64,000 nt of DNA, from assembly GCA_041397865.1 (NCBI GenBank), contig JAWKVT010000002.1, forward strand, positions 1 to 64,000. The letters run 5' to 3'. The position numbers were made by a program, and so were the translations under genes. How positions within the stretch are numbered: position 1 is the first letter of the stretch; each line of letters begins with the position of its first letter. The notes beneath the pieces are model-generated. The model was not told the origin of the DNA. It worked only from the letters and a program-made list of their open reading frames with translations, and searched no databases. The stretch is from TMED27 sp041397865. GTDB lineage: Bacteria; Pseudomonadota; Alphaproteobacteria; Micavibrionales; Micavibrionaceae. Below are positions 25,760 through 33,956 of the stretch, piece after piece.

Positions 25760-26170
25760 ATGAAAGCTTTATACATTTTTGCCTGTGCTCTAGCCTTTAT
25801 TCTCTTTTATCCCAAAACGAGTGCGGCAGATTGTGTGGTCATGCCGGATAATAAAATAAATCTTACAGCATTAAGCTGCAAAAACATTAGCCCAGAAAAT
25901 GAAGAGAGACTGAAGGAATATTCAGACACATTCCATGACAAAGACTTTATGAACCGTTTCTATACAGGGGCATTGGTTAAACTGGAAAGCGGTACTGAAT
26001 TTGTTTATCCCACTCAGATAGAAAATCCATGCCAAGAATTTCCACTCGACCAAGACGTCACTAAGATGGCTTCTTATGTCTGTTGTGATACTGGTCCTTG
26101 GGGCAAATGTATCTTGGGCGGAAATTTTTTATATGATATAGGGGCTACGCCCGTTAATACATTTCAATGA
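25760..26170 (+). CDS. Small exported protein inserted between pdxS and pdxT
   Basis: The 136-residue protein has a clear signal peptide (residues 1-22, ending TSAA). The mature part contains six cysteines (DCV, SCK, NPCQ, VCCDT, KCIL) that could form three disulfides. The ATG follows the pdxS stop with no gap, and the stop overlaps the pdxT ATG by 4 bases. The composition is AT-rich compared with both neighbours. A secreted protein has no evident role in PLP synthesis, so it looks like a captured gene that uses the operon's expression. Confidence 0.75.
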   Translation: MKALYIFACALAFILFYPKTSAADCVVMPDNKINLTALSCKNISPENEERLKEYSDTFHDKDFMNRFYTGALVKLESGTEFVYPTQIENPCQEFPLDQDVTKMASYVCCDTGPWGKCILGGNFLYDIGATPVNTFQ

Positions 26171-26766
26171 AACCTCCAAAACCAATCATCGGATGCCTCG
26201 CCTTACAAGGCTGCGTTGAGCGCCACCGCCCGCATGTGGAGGCAGCGGGAGCGGCGTTTCGCGCCGTCAAAACCCCGAAGCAATTCGCCGAAGTCGACGG
26301 CTTCATCCTGCCCGGCGGGGAAAGCACGACGATGCTTAAACTGATCGAGCGCTTTAACCTGTGGGACGAACTCGCGCAGCAATTCGCACAAAAGCCCGTC
26401 TGGGGCATTTGCGCCGGGTCTATTCTATTGGCTGAAAAAGTGCTTAATCCCGCGCAAAAATCCTTCGGCATCCTCCCCATAACGGTAGAGCGCAACGGCT
26501 ATGGCCGCCAGCTTGAAAGCTGCCATACCCTTATTAATGGTTATGAGGTTTCACTAATTCGCGCCCCTGTGATTAAAGAAACAGCTAAAAACGTGGAAAT
26601 CCTAGCGCAGCATCAAGGTGCCCCAGTCTGGATCCGCGACGGTAAAAATATGGCCACCACATTTCACCCTGAACTCACCTTCGATTTCCCATCACCGATG
26701 CATAAAATGTTTGTAGAGATTGTCCGCACGCAGAGCGCTCAAGGCCCAGCCAAAGAAGCCGTATAA
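26167..26766 (+). CDS. pdxT: Pyridoxal 5'-phosphate synthase, glutaminase subunit
   Basis: PdxT is the class I glutaminase that supplies ammonia to PdxS. The oxyanion loop LPGGESTTM near residue 43, the nucleophile elbow GICAGS near residue 80 and the C-terminal TFHPEL His-Glu pair are all present. The length of 199 residues is normal. Its 3' end overlaps the convergent hypothetical gene by 28 bases, a sign that the flanking minus-strand cassette abuts it closely. Confidence 0.96.
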   Translation: MKPPKPIIGCLALQGCVERHRPHVEAAGAAFRAVKTPKQFAEVDGFILPGGESTTMLKLIERFNLWDELAQQFAQKPVWGICAGSILLAEKVLNPAQKSFGILPITVERNGYGRQLESCHTLINGYEVSLIRAPVIKETAKNVEILAQHQGAPVWIRDGKNMATTFHPELTFDFPSPMHKMFVEIVRTQSAQGPAKEAV

Positions 26767-27617
26767 TCCTGCGCCCATTGCGGCATCACATTCTGATCCA
26801 TTTCCTGACCGAATAAATCCTCCGCCAAAGACGGCGGCTCCAGCTTTTCCAGCATGTCAGGATGCGCTTTGAAATACGGTTCATAAGCCTTTACAAACTT
26901 CGCAAAAGCTTCTTGCACTTTCACTTCATGGCCGATAATCGAAACATCAGCATTCACTTGCAATTGATGCACGTTCAAAACGACCTCAAAATCTTCCAGC
27001 GCTTTAGGCGGCAAATGCCCCTGCGCCCCCGCTTCATAGGCCGCTTCCCGCAGCGCCCCCGCCTCCGCGCGTCCAATCATGAATGTCGCCGCCGTCCCGG
27101 CCAGAGGAACAAACTTAAACATGCGTCCCAAAGCGCGCGGCGCAATCTCGATTGCAATATCAAACGCCTGCCCCAGCCGTGCCAACGGACCAATTTTCAT
27201 CGCATGCCCGAGTTTATTGCTAAACGCTTCTTGCAGCGCAGGCAGCCCACCAGCTTTCACTTCAAGGAAGTTTTCACCTAATTCAGCTTTCCATGCAGCA
27301 CGCTTGCTGTCAAAATAATCGGGGTATTTTTCAAGATCAGGGCGATGAATAGTCCCACCAGATTTAGGTTCAATCGCAATAAACACATTATCCCGGTCAT
27401 TGTAAAAAGATATATGGCTTCCGTTTTTGCTTGTTATATAAGCTCTTGTTTCAGGATCGTTTAACGTTTGAAGAATAAAATCCTGAAGTTCGTCTAATGT
27501 TTCAACGCCAAATTCTGCGAACTCATTAAAACCGTTTCGCTGCCCAAGAACATGTCCCTCATAAGCATGTTCTAAAAACTGCCCGACAGCTTGCTCTATG
27601 ACTGTTTTTTGACTCAT
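26739..27617 (-). CDS. Hypothetical protein with a possible BECR-like nuclease segment
   Basis: This 292-residue protein has no signal peptide. Residues 58-109 read as a short beta-rich module (AYITSK, SFYNDRDNVFIAIEP, SGGTIHRPD, YPDYFD). This resembles the small RNase domains of polymorphic toxins (barnase/EndoU/colicin-type), where a GGTxFxP turn and a YFD end are common. This is a visual likeness only. A hydrophobic Gly/Ala-rich segment at about 168-190 could contact membrane. The ribosome-binding site lies inside a hairpin at 27624-27647. Two small paralogous genes precede it on the same strand. Confidence 0.6.
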   Translation of the reverse strand: MSQKTVIEQAVGQFLEHAYEGHVLGQRNGFNEFAEFGVETLDELQDFILQTLNDPETRAYITSKNGSHISFYNDRDNVFIAIEPKSGGTIHRPDLEKYPDYFDSKRAAWKAELGENFLEVKAGGLPALQEAFSNKLGHAMKIGPLARLGQAFDIAIEIAPRALGRMFKFVPLAGTAATFMIGRAEAGALREAAYEAGAQGHLPPKALEDFEVVLNVHQLQVNADVSIIGHEVKVQEAFAKFVKAYEPYFKAHPDMLEKLEPPSLAEDLFGQEMDQNVMPQWAQDYTASLAGP

Positions 27618-27623
27618 AACACA

Positions 27624-27647
27624 CCCTGCAAATATTATAATGCAGGG
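27624..27647 (-). promoter_or_regulatory. Hairpin that would cover the ribosome-binding site of the 292-residue protein gene
   Basis: CCCTGCA and TGCAGGG form a 7-bp inverted repeat with a 10-base A/T loop. On the minus strand the 3' arm GCAGGG is also the best Shine-Dalgarno match for the ATG at 27617, 6 bases further on. Folding of the mRNA would therefore limit translation. It could alternatively be an operator or a weak terminator. Confidence 0.4.
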
Positions 27648-27661
27648 ATGTAAAGAAAAAT

Positions 27662-28012
27662 TTAAGATTGCCGGGCTAAATCATAGACTTGATCTATATC
27701 ATGCTCTATTTTTTCCAACTCTTCGCGCGTGAAAGGCCGCGCGGAAAAAGCATTGAATCGCTCTATGTCCATCCCGCGAATAGCTAAATTCATGATGCTG
27801 CCAAGGTGAAAAAGCTCCCTATTATGAAACACCCAGCTATCCTGCTCCGCTTTTTCAAAACGCTCAGCCAGCGCCAGCAAATGCTCGGAATCCATTTCGC
27901 ACAACACGAAATCAAATTCATGGCACGCACGCATAATCGCGGCAAGCTTCTGAAGCTCCTCAGGGTTGGTTTTAACCAAAATCATATCGGCGTCTTTGCT
28001 TACAAATTCCAT
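27662..28012 (-). CDS. Small acidic hypothetical protein, tandem paralog A
   Basis: The product of 116 residues is acidic and helical with no signal peptide. Its first 65-70 residues are nearly identical to those of the next gene upstream (27 or more consecutive identical residues from EFVSKDAD onward), while the C-terminal 45 residues differ completely. I start at the ATG at 28012; a TTG at 28030 would add six residues that are also conserved in the paralog. It lies 44 bases before the 292-residue gene on the same strand. Function unknown; an immunity-type role is only a guess from the context. Confidence 0.65.
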   Translation of the reverse strand: MEFVSKDADMILVKTNPEELQKLAAIMRACHEFDFVLCEMDSEHLLALAERFEKAEQDSWVFHNRELFHLGSIMNLAIRGMDIERFNAFSARPFTREELEKIEHDIDQVYDLARQS

Positions 28013-28044
28013 CTCAAAATTATAGCGCAATGCCAGCGCAAAGT

Positions 28045-28380
28045 TTAAGCTTTGTGTCTCAATTGATCTATATTCTCAATATCAGCGTGCAATTGCACAA
28101 CATCTTCCTGTGTAATGATAGAAGAACGTTTTGAATGATCCATTATACGCGCCAATAACAAAATATTGTGAAGGTATAAAATTTCTAAAGCATGAAACAC
28201 CCAGCTATCCTGATCCGCTTTTTCAAGACGGTTCGCAAGGCTTAACAGGTCATCGCTATCCATCTCACATAATACAGGATCATAGTCATGGCACGCACGC
28301 ATAATCGCCGCAAGCTTCTGAAGCTCCTCAGGGTTGGTTTTAACCAAAATCATATCGGCGTCTTTGCTTACAAATTCCAT
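28045..28380 (-). CDS. Small acidic hypothetical protein, tandem paralog B
   Basis: The 111-residue product is the duplicate of the adjacent paralog A. At the DNA level about 90 bases at the 5' end are almost identical, so duplication or gene conversion was recent. After the shared QDSWVFH motif the two proteins diverge. An alternative TTG start lies at 28398. The gene is divergent from thrC, whose start is 64 bases away. Both paralogs and the 292-residue gene form one minus-strand cassette between pdxT and thrC. Confidence 0.65.
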   Translation of the reverse strand: MEFVSKDADMILVKTNPEELQKLAAIMRACHDYDPVLCEMDSDDLLSLANRLEKADQDSWVFHALEILYLHNILLLARIMDHSKRSSIITQEDVVQLHADIENIDQLRHKA

Positions 28381-28444
28381 CCCGAAACTATAGCGCAATA
28401 CCTGCGCATTGACACCCCCCTTAAAACGCCATAAAACCGCTCTT

Positions 28445-29857
28445 ATGACGCGTTATATCTCCACCAGAGGCGGCGACAAGCCGCAAAGTTTCGAACAAGT
28501 TCTCCTATCCGGCCTCGCCCCCGATGGCGGGCTGTACGTGCCAGAAAGCTGGCCCGCGCTAGACCTGGCCGCGCTCAAGGGAAAATCTTACACGGAAACC
28601 GCCTTTGCTGTGATGTATCCTTTTGTGGAAAGCGTAATCCCCGCCGATATTTTCAAGACAATGATCGGGGAAACCTACGGCCCCAAAACCTTCCGCCACA
28701 AAGACGTTGTCCCGTTGCATCACCTGAAAGACAACCACTATATTCTCGAACAATTCCACGGCCCGACCATCGCGTTTAAGGATATCGCGCTGCAACTTCT
28801 CGGGCGGCTGTTTGACTATGTCCTGAAAAAACGCGAAGAGCGCATCACCATCGTCGGCGCAACTTCCGGCGATACGGGCAGCGCCGCGATTGAAGGTTGC
28901 CGCCACTGCGAGCGGCTCGATATTTTTATCCTTCATCCAAAGGGCCGCGTATCCGATGTGCAGCGCAAACAAATGACCACCGTCGATGCGCCGGGCGTCC
29001 ACAATATCGCAATCGACGGTACGTTCGATGATTGCCAAAATATGGTCAAAGCCATGTTCGGCGACGCCAAATTTCGCGAGCGCATTAATCTCGCCGCCGT
29101 GAACTCCATCAACTGGGCGCGGGTGATGGCGCAAATCGTATACTATGTGAAAGCCGCGCTGGACCTCGGCGCGCCGGAAAAAGAAGTCGCCTTCGTCGTG
29201 CCCACAGGCAATTACGGCAATGTTTTCGCCGCCTACTGCGCCCGGCAAATGGGCTTGCCCATAAAGCTGGCCGTGGCCACGAACGAAAACGATATCCTCG
29301 CGCGCTTTTTCGCCAGCGGAGAAATGAAGGCCGGCGGCACACGCGCCACAATCTCCCCCTCTATGGATATCGAAATTTCTTCAAATTTTGAGCGCTACCT
29401 CTTCGACCTTCTGGACCGCGACGCCGAAAAAACCGCCGCCGTCATGGACGGTTTTAAACAAACCGGAAGCTTCAGCGTCCCGCCCGCAAAACTGGCCAAA
29501 GCGCAAAGCGATTTTCAGGCGGGCCGAACGTCCGATAGTGAAACGCTGGAAACCATCAAGCGCGTTTACGATGAAACCGGCTACATTCTTGATCCCCATA
29601 CAGCCGTGGGTTTCAACGTCGCCGAAGAGGTCGCGAAAGCGGCAAATGGCCCCGTTGTCACCCTCGCCACCGCCCATCCGGCCAAATTCCCGGATGCGGT
29701 GGAAAAGGCGATCGGCCTGCGCCCGGCGTTGCCCGAACATCTCGCCGATTTATTCGAGCGCAAGGAAATCATGACCGACCAGCCCAATGACCTCAAAGCC
29801 GTACAGGACTTTGTAACCGCCCGTTCCCGCGTTTCAACAAAACAAGGCGCCGCATAA
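28445..29857 (+). CDS. thrC: Threonine synthase
   Basis: ThrC converts O-phosphohomoserine to threonine with PLP. The N-terminal YISTRGG motif and the PLP-lysine region GPTIAFKDIALQLLG near residue 108 are present, followed by GATSGDTGSAAIEG and the glycine-rich VPTGNYGNVFA loop. At 470 residues it belongs to the longer threonine synthase class. I start at the ATG at 28445 because the family begins MTRYISTRG; the open frame extends upstream only to a TTG. The M16 peptidase gene follows after 3 bases. Confidence 0.96.
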   Translation: MTRYISTRGGDKPQSFEQVLLSGLAPDGGLYVPESWPALDLAALKGKSYTETAFAVMYPFVESVIPADIFKTMIGETYGPKTFRHKDVVPLHHLKDNHYILEQFHGPTIAFKDIALQLLGRLFDYVLKKREERITIVGATSGDTGSAAIEGCRHCERLDIFILHPKGRVSDVQRKQMTTVDAPGVHNIAIDGTFDDCQNMVKAMFGDAKFRERINLAAVNSINWARVMAQIVYYVKAALDLGAPEKEVAFVVPTGNYGNVFAAYCARQMGLPIKLAVATNENDILARFFASGEMKAGGTRATISPSMDIEISSNFERYLFDLLDRDAEKTAAVMDGFKQTGSFSVPPAKLAKAQSDFQAGRTSDSETLETIKRVYDETGYILDPHTAVGFNVAEEVAKAANGPVVTLATAHPAKFPDAVEKAIGLRPALPEHLADLFERKEIMTDQPNDLKAVQDFVTARSRVSTKQGAA

Positions 29858-29860
29858 ACC

Positions 29861-31120
29861 ATGAGCATCCAAACCACAACCCTCCCCAACGGTCTGCGTA
29901 TTATCACCGACCACGTTCCCTCCATGCATTCCGCCGCGCTGGGCATTTGGGTCGGCGTTGGCACGCGCCATGAAAACCTAGCCCAAAACGGCGTGGCGCA
30001 TATGGTCGAACACATGCTGTTCAAAGGCACGAAAACGCGTAGCGCCCTGCAAATCGCCGAAGAGCTTGAAAATGTCGGCGGCTCGATGAACGCCTATACC
30101 AGCCGCGAACTCACCAGCTACCATGTCCACCTGCTCGCCAAAGATGCGGCTCACGGCCTCGATGTTATGGCCGATATGTATCTGAATTCAACGCTTCCCG
30201 ATGATGAAATTGAGCGAGAGCGAGAAGTCATTTTACAGGAAATCGGCATGACCAACGACACGCCCGATGATCTGGTCTTCGACATCTTCTCTGAAACCGC
30301 TTACCCCGATCAAGCTCTCGGCGCGCCGATTTTGGGCCGCGCCCATAATATTGAGAATATGAGCAAGGACAATCTGCAAACCTATATCGACCGGTTCTAC
30401 ACACCTGCAAACACGGTTGTTTCCGCCGCAGGCGGTATCGACCATGGTGAATTTGTCACACAAGTCGAGAAACTTTTCGCCGCCCGGCCATCTTCCAAAC
30501 CCTCCAACCACAAAGACGCCGCATATCAAGGCGGCGAAACCCGCCTTGTCAAAGATCTTGAACAAAGCCACTTTATTCTGGGCTTTCAGGGGCTAGGCCG
30601 TCTGGACGAGGACTACTACGCCGCCCAAACTCTATCCACAATTCTCGGCTCCGGCATGTCCTCACGCCTGTTTCAGGAGGTGCGCGAAAAACGCGGGCTG
30701 GTTTACTCCATTTTCTCCTACCACAGCGGTTATCAGGATGACGGGCAATTCGGTATCTATGCCGGAACCGGGCCGGAAAAGCTCGACGAAATCATCCCCG
30801 TAATCTGCGATGAAGTCCTCAAAGTCGGCAGCGATGTCAGCGAAGAAGAACTCGCCCGCGCCAAAGCCCAGCTTAAAGCCGGAATGCTCATGGGCCGGGA
30901 ATCCATGATGACCCGCGCCGACCAACAAGCCAAATATATGCTCTTCCGCAACCGGGCTTTTGATCTGGACGCTCTTGTCGCCGCCATTGATAATGTGGAC
31001 CGCGCCGCCATTAAACGCGTCGCTGATAAAATTTTCACCTCCCGCCCTACGCTCGCCGCCCTCGGCCCGCTTGATAAGCTCGAGGACTATGGCCGCATTG
31101 AAGAAAGACTGGCGGCGTAA
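29861..31120 (+). CDS. M16-family zinc peptidase (processing-peptidase-like)
   Basis: The inverted zinc motif HMVEH near residue 48 (VAHMVEHMLFKGT) and the downstream glutamate in the EREREVILQEI helix define an M16B peptidase. The C-terminal half has the Gly-rich LGSGMSSRLFQEVREKRGLVYS segment. At 419 residues it is the size of the bacterial relatives of the mitochondrial processing peptidase beta subunit. The thrC-M16 pairing is common in Alphaproteobacteria. The natural substrate is not known. Confidence 0.92.
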   Translation: MSIQTTTLPNGLRIITDHVPSMHSAALGIWVGVGTRHENLAQNGVAHMVEHMLFKGTKTRSALQIAEELENVGGSMNAYTSRELTSYHVHLLAKDAAHGLDVMADMYLNSTLPDDEIEREREVILQEIGMTNDTPDDLVFDIFSETAYPDQALGAPILGRAHNIENMSKDNLQTYIDRFYTPANTVVSAAGGIDHGEFVTQVEKLFAARPSSKPSNHKDAAYQGGETRLVKDLEQSHFILGFQGLGRLDEDYYAAQTLSTILGSGMSSRLFQEVREKRGLVYSIFSYHSGYQDDGQFGIYAGTGPEKLDEIIPVICDEVLKVGSDVSEEELARAKAQLKAGMLMGRESMMTRADQQAKYMLFRNRAFDLDALVAAIDNVDRAAIKRVADKIFTSRPTLAALGPLDKLEDYGRIEERLAA

Positions 31121-31121
31121 A

Positions 31122-31718
31122 ATGATCTGGGGCAAGGCAAAACCGCAAGCCCTCTTCCCCGATGTTCACCTGCGCGGTTTTCGCATCTCCATGCGCCCGC
31201 CCGCATTGGAAGATTGGAAACAATGGGCACAAGTGCGTGAGGCCAATATCGACCATATCCAGCCCTTCGACCCGCTCTGGCCGGAAGACGCCTTCACGTA
31301 TGACCTTTTCCAGCGCCGCGCCCACCGTCAGGCCCGCGAATGGGATTTAGGCCTGTCCAATGCATTTTTGATTTTTAAAAATAACAGCGGCATTCTGATC
31401 GGCGGCATGAACATCAACAACATCTGCCGCGGCACGGCGCAATATGCCGCGCTGGGTTACTGGATCGACAAAGACCATGAAGGCCGGGGCTATATGGCCG
31501 AAGCTTTAAAAATGACACTACAATATAGTTTTGAAGCGCTAAATCTCCACCGCGTTAACGCGTCCTGCCTCCCTCACAATACGCGCAGCAAAAACACGCT
31601 GCTCAAAGCCGGATTTAAAAAAGAGGGTTTTGCGGAAAAATATCTGCAAATCAACGGTCTTTGGCAAGACCATGAACTGTTCGGCCTACCGGTTGAAAAT
31701 TGGCAGAAAAACTCTTAA
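31122..31718 (+). CDS. GNAT acetyltransferase, RimJ/RimL type
   Basis: The 198-residue protein has the GNAT layout with MRPPALEDWKQWAQVR near the N-terminus, the acetyl-CoA loop region YWIDKDHEGRGYMAEAL near residue 118, and the C-terminal LHRVNASCLPHNTRSKNTLLKAGFKKEG. These features match RimJ/RimL enzymes that acetylate N-termini of ribosomal proteins. I start at the ATG at 31122, 1 base after the peptidase stop; the longer frame overlaps that gene. The target protein is uncertain. Confidence 0.85.
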   Translation: MIWGKAKPQALFPDVHLRGFRISMRPPALEDWKQWAQVREANIDHIQPFDPLWPEDAFTYDLFQRRAHRQAREWDLGLSNAFLIFKNNSGILIGGMNINNICRGTAQYAALGYWIDKDHEGRGYMAEALKMTLQYSFEALNLHRVNASCLPHNTRSKNTLLKAGFKKEGFAEKYLQINGLWQDHELFGLPVENWQKNS

Positions 31719-32296
31719 GCCCGGCCACCATCTCCCGAGAGCATAGACGGATCAAGACCCAGCTTATCCATCGCACGTTCCCATTTTTGCTCAGGCTTTC
31801 CTTCAAAAACAAGCGCGCGGTCCGGCTCCACCACTAGCCATGTGTTTTGCTGCAATTCCTGCTCCAGTTGCCCCGGCGTCCATCCGGCATATCCCAGAAT
31901 AAAAAGCGCCTTTTTCGGCCCGTCGCCTTTGGCCACAGCCCTCAGCGCATCGGTTGTTCCTGTCACACTGAAATCCTCATCCACGGCAACCGTGTCTTCT
32001 TGTTTAAAATCGTTTGAATGCAACAAAAATCCGCGTCCTGTTTCAACCGGGCCGCCATTAAGCACGGGCAAATCCAGAGTTTTCACGTCAATTTCGATGT
32101 CCGAAGAAATGCCAAGCTGATCAAGCAGGCTCGCGAACTTCAATTCCGGCGCCGGGTAATTAATCACCAGCCCCATCGCCCCGTTTTCATCATGCGCGCA
32201 AATATAAATGACAGAGCGGTGAAAACGCGCATCGCCAATCGCAGGCATGGCCAGCAAAAGTTTACCGCTTAAATATGAGGCGTCGGAATGTTTCAT
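31715..32296 (-). CDS. YqgE/AlgH-family protein
   Basis: The family signature is clear: LSGKLLLAMPAIGDARFHRSVIYICAHD-type N-terminus, GAMGLVINYP, the NGGPVETGRGFLLHS block and the GYAGWTPGQLEQEL block. The length of 193 residues is typical. The function of YqgE proteins is unsettled, although the AlgH name comes from alginate regulation in Pseudomonas. It is convergent with the acetyltransferase gene (4-base overlap) and divergent from the DsbD-domain gene. Confidence 0.93.
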   Translation of the reverse strand: MKHSDASYLSGKLLLAMPAIGDARFHRSVIYICAHDENGAMGLVINYPAPELKFASLLDQLGISSDIEIDVKTLDLPVLNGGPVETGRGFLLHSNDFKQEDTVAVDEDFSVTGTTDALRAVAKGDGPKKALFILGYAGWTPGQLEQELQQNTWLVVEPDRALVFEGKPEQKWERAMDKLGLDPSMLSGDGGRA

Positions 32297-32362
32297 TCTT
32301 GCTTCTCAGCTTTAAAACTTTATCTTTATATAAGGCACAGTTTAACAACGAATGGACGAACG

Positions 32363-32848
32363 ATGTACAAAAAAATTATAATCTTCTGCTGTGTTGTTGT
32401 GATTGCCGCTCTGAGTATGCTTTCGCAAGGCGTTGCAAAAGACGGCGAATGGGTGGAAAATGAGCATTTTCGTAGCCGTCTGGCCGCCGTTCCCGAAGGG
32501 GGCAATTCTACAGCCGTATTCGTGCTGGAGCTGGAGGACGGCTGGCATACTTACGGCGATCCGCCCGGCGACGCGGGATTGCCGCCGCGCTTTAACTGGG
32601 AGGGTTCAACCAATGTTGAAAGCGTGGAAATAAACTGGCCCGAACCCATCCATAAACGCGAAATGGATATGTTCGATGTGAATGCTTACGAGGGGCAGGT
32701 GAATTTTCCGCTCACCATCACACCCAAAAACCCCGATGAAGACGTAACCCTTGATCTGGATTTACAGGTTATGGTGTGTAATGAAATTTGTATCCCTGAT
32801 AAGGCGGAATTGTCTTTAGACCTTAAGGCGACTTCGCGTACACCTTAA
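32363..32848 (+). CDS. Orphan DsbD N-terminal (DsbD-alpha-like) periplasmic domain
   Basis: A signal peptide (about residues 1-24) is followed by an immunoglobulin-like domain with the GWHTYGDPPGDAGLPPRFNW segment and a cysteine pair in VMVCNEICIPDKAEL, the pattern of the DsbD N-terminal domain. Full DsbD would continue with eight membrane helices and a thioredoxin domain; here the protein ends after about 161 residues, so only the substrate-facing shuttle domain exists. I start at the ATG at 32363. Its 3' end overlaps the convergent glycosyltransferase gene by 26 bases. Confidence 0.8.
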   Translation: MYKKIIIFCCVVVIAALSMLSQGVAKDGEWVENEHFRSRLAAVPEGGNSTAVFVLELEDGWHTYGDPPGDAGLPPRFNWEGSTNVESVEINWPEPIHKREMDMFDVNAYEGQVNFPLTITPKNPDEDVTLDLDLQVMVCNEICIPDKAELSLDLKATSRTP

Positions 32849-33956
32849 GCGTGCGCTCAACAACGCTGACAACATCGTAATCGCGAACGGCCAGCTCATG
32901 GCTTTTCCGTCCCATTTCAATCATCCGAGGCCGGTCTTCCAGTAAGGTCTGAATGGCGTCCGCCGTGGCCTGCGCATTTTTCACCGGAATTAAAAGCCCG
33001 CTTACGCCGTCATCGACCGCCTCCCGGCATCCCGCATGATCGCAGGTGATAATGGGCCGCCCTGTGGCCGCCGATTCCAGCAAAACTTTCGGCACGCCTT
33101 CCCCGTAATAAGACGGATAGCAAATCAGCGTGGCGGTTTTATAAAGCGCGGGCATATCCGAAACCTGACCGAGCCACTGCGCTGCGCTGCCATCAAGCAT
33201 CTGCGCCATCTCTTCTTCGGAAATCGCGCGCGGATTGCTACGGGAAATGCCGCCCGCAATTTGACACTGCGCCTTTACGCCGCGTGCGCGCAAAATATTG
33301 GCCGCCTCAATAAATACCGCGATGCCTTTTTCATGCACAAGGCGCGTGGGCATGAGGACGATTGGCCCCCCATTTGTAGAGCTATCTTCGGGCAGCGGGG
33401 TAAACGGAAATTCCTGCAAATCAACGCCTGAGCCGCGAATAAGCGTGCAGCGTTCGGCACAGGCAAAACCGCGCCGGATCATCAGCGCCATATCGTCGGG
33501 GTTTTGGAAGATAAGCTGCGCGCGTTTATGTTTTAGCGCAAGTTTAAGAAACGGCCCGATGAGCAGGCGCAAAATCTGCGGTTTTATACCTTCCGCGCGG
33601 AACAAATAGCCCAGCCCCGCCAGCGTATGTACGATCTTCACATCTTTATGAAACCGCGCCGCCAGCCCCGCGAGGAACGCATGCTTAAGCGTGATCGCAT
33701 GCACAAGATCAGGCTTCTCCGCCTTGATAATTTTGTGAACCGCCCAGATGATTTTAAGCAAGGAAACGCGCCCGTTAGAGCCGGGCAATTCATGGCCGGT
33801 GAAATGTTGCGGCTTTAAATTCGGGTCGGCGCTCGCGCCTGTAACCGCCACATGTACGTCCCACCCCTCGACTTGTGCACCCTTGGCTAGCGGCAAACGG
33901 TGCGACCAGAACCAGTCAATGTGATTAATCACAAAAAGAAGTTTTTTCTGTGCCAT
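32823..33956 (-). CDS. Glycosyltransferase family 4 protein
   Basis: The 377-residue protein has a GT-B fold with the family 4 donor site: GEGVPKVLLESAATGRPIITCDHAGCREAV near residue 283, containing the E-x7-E-type pair, and GLLIPVKNAQA after it. The N-terminal half contains ALKHAFLAGLAARFH. It probably adds a sugar to a lipid-linked surface polysaccharide. The epimerase gene ends directly before it with no gap, so the two are cotranscribed with asnB upstream. Confidence 0.9.
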   Translation of the reverse strand: MAQKKLLFVINHIDWFWSHRLPLAKGAQVEGWDVHVAVTGASADPNLKPQHFTGHELPGSNGRVSLLKIIWAVHKIIKAEKPDLVHAITLKHAFLAGLAARFHKDVKIVHTLAGLGYLFRAEGIKPQILRLLIGPFLKLALKHKRAQLIFQNPDDMALMIRRGFACAERCTLIRGSGVDLQEFPFTPLPEDSSTNGGPIVLMPTRLVHEKGIAVFIEAANILRARGVKAQCQIAGGISRSNPRAISEEEMAQMLDGSAAQWLGQVSDMPALYKTATLICYPSYYGEGVPKVLLESAATGRPIITCDHAGCREAVDDGVSGLLIPVKNAQATADAIQTLLEDRPRMIEMGRKSHELAVRDYDVVSVVERTLKVYAKSP

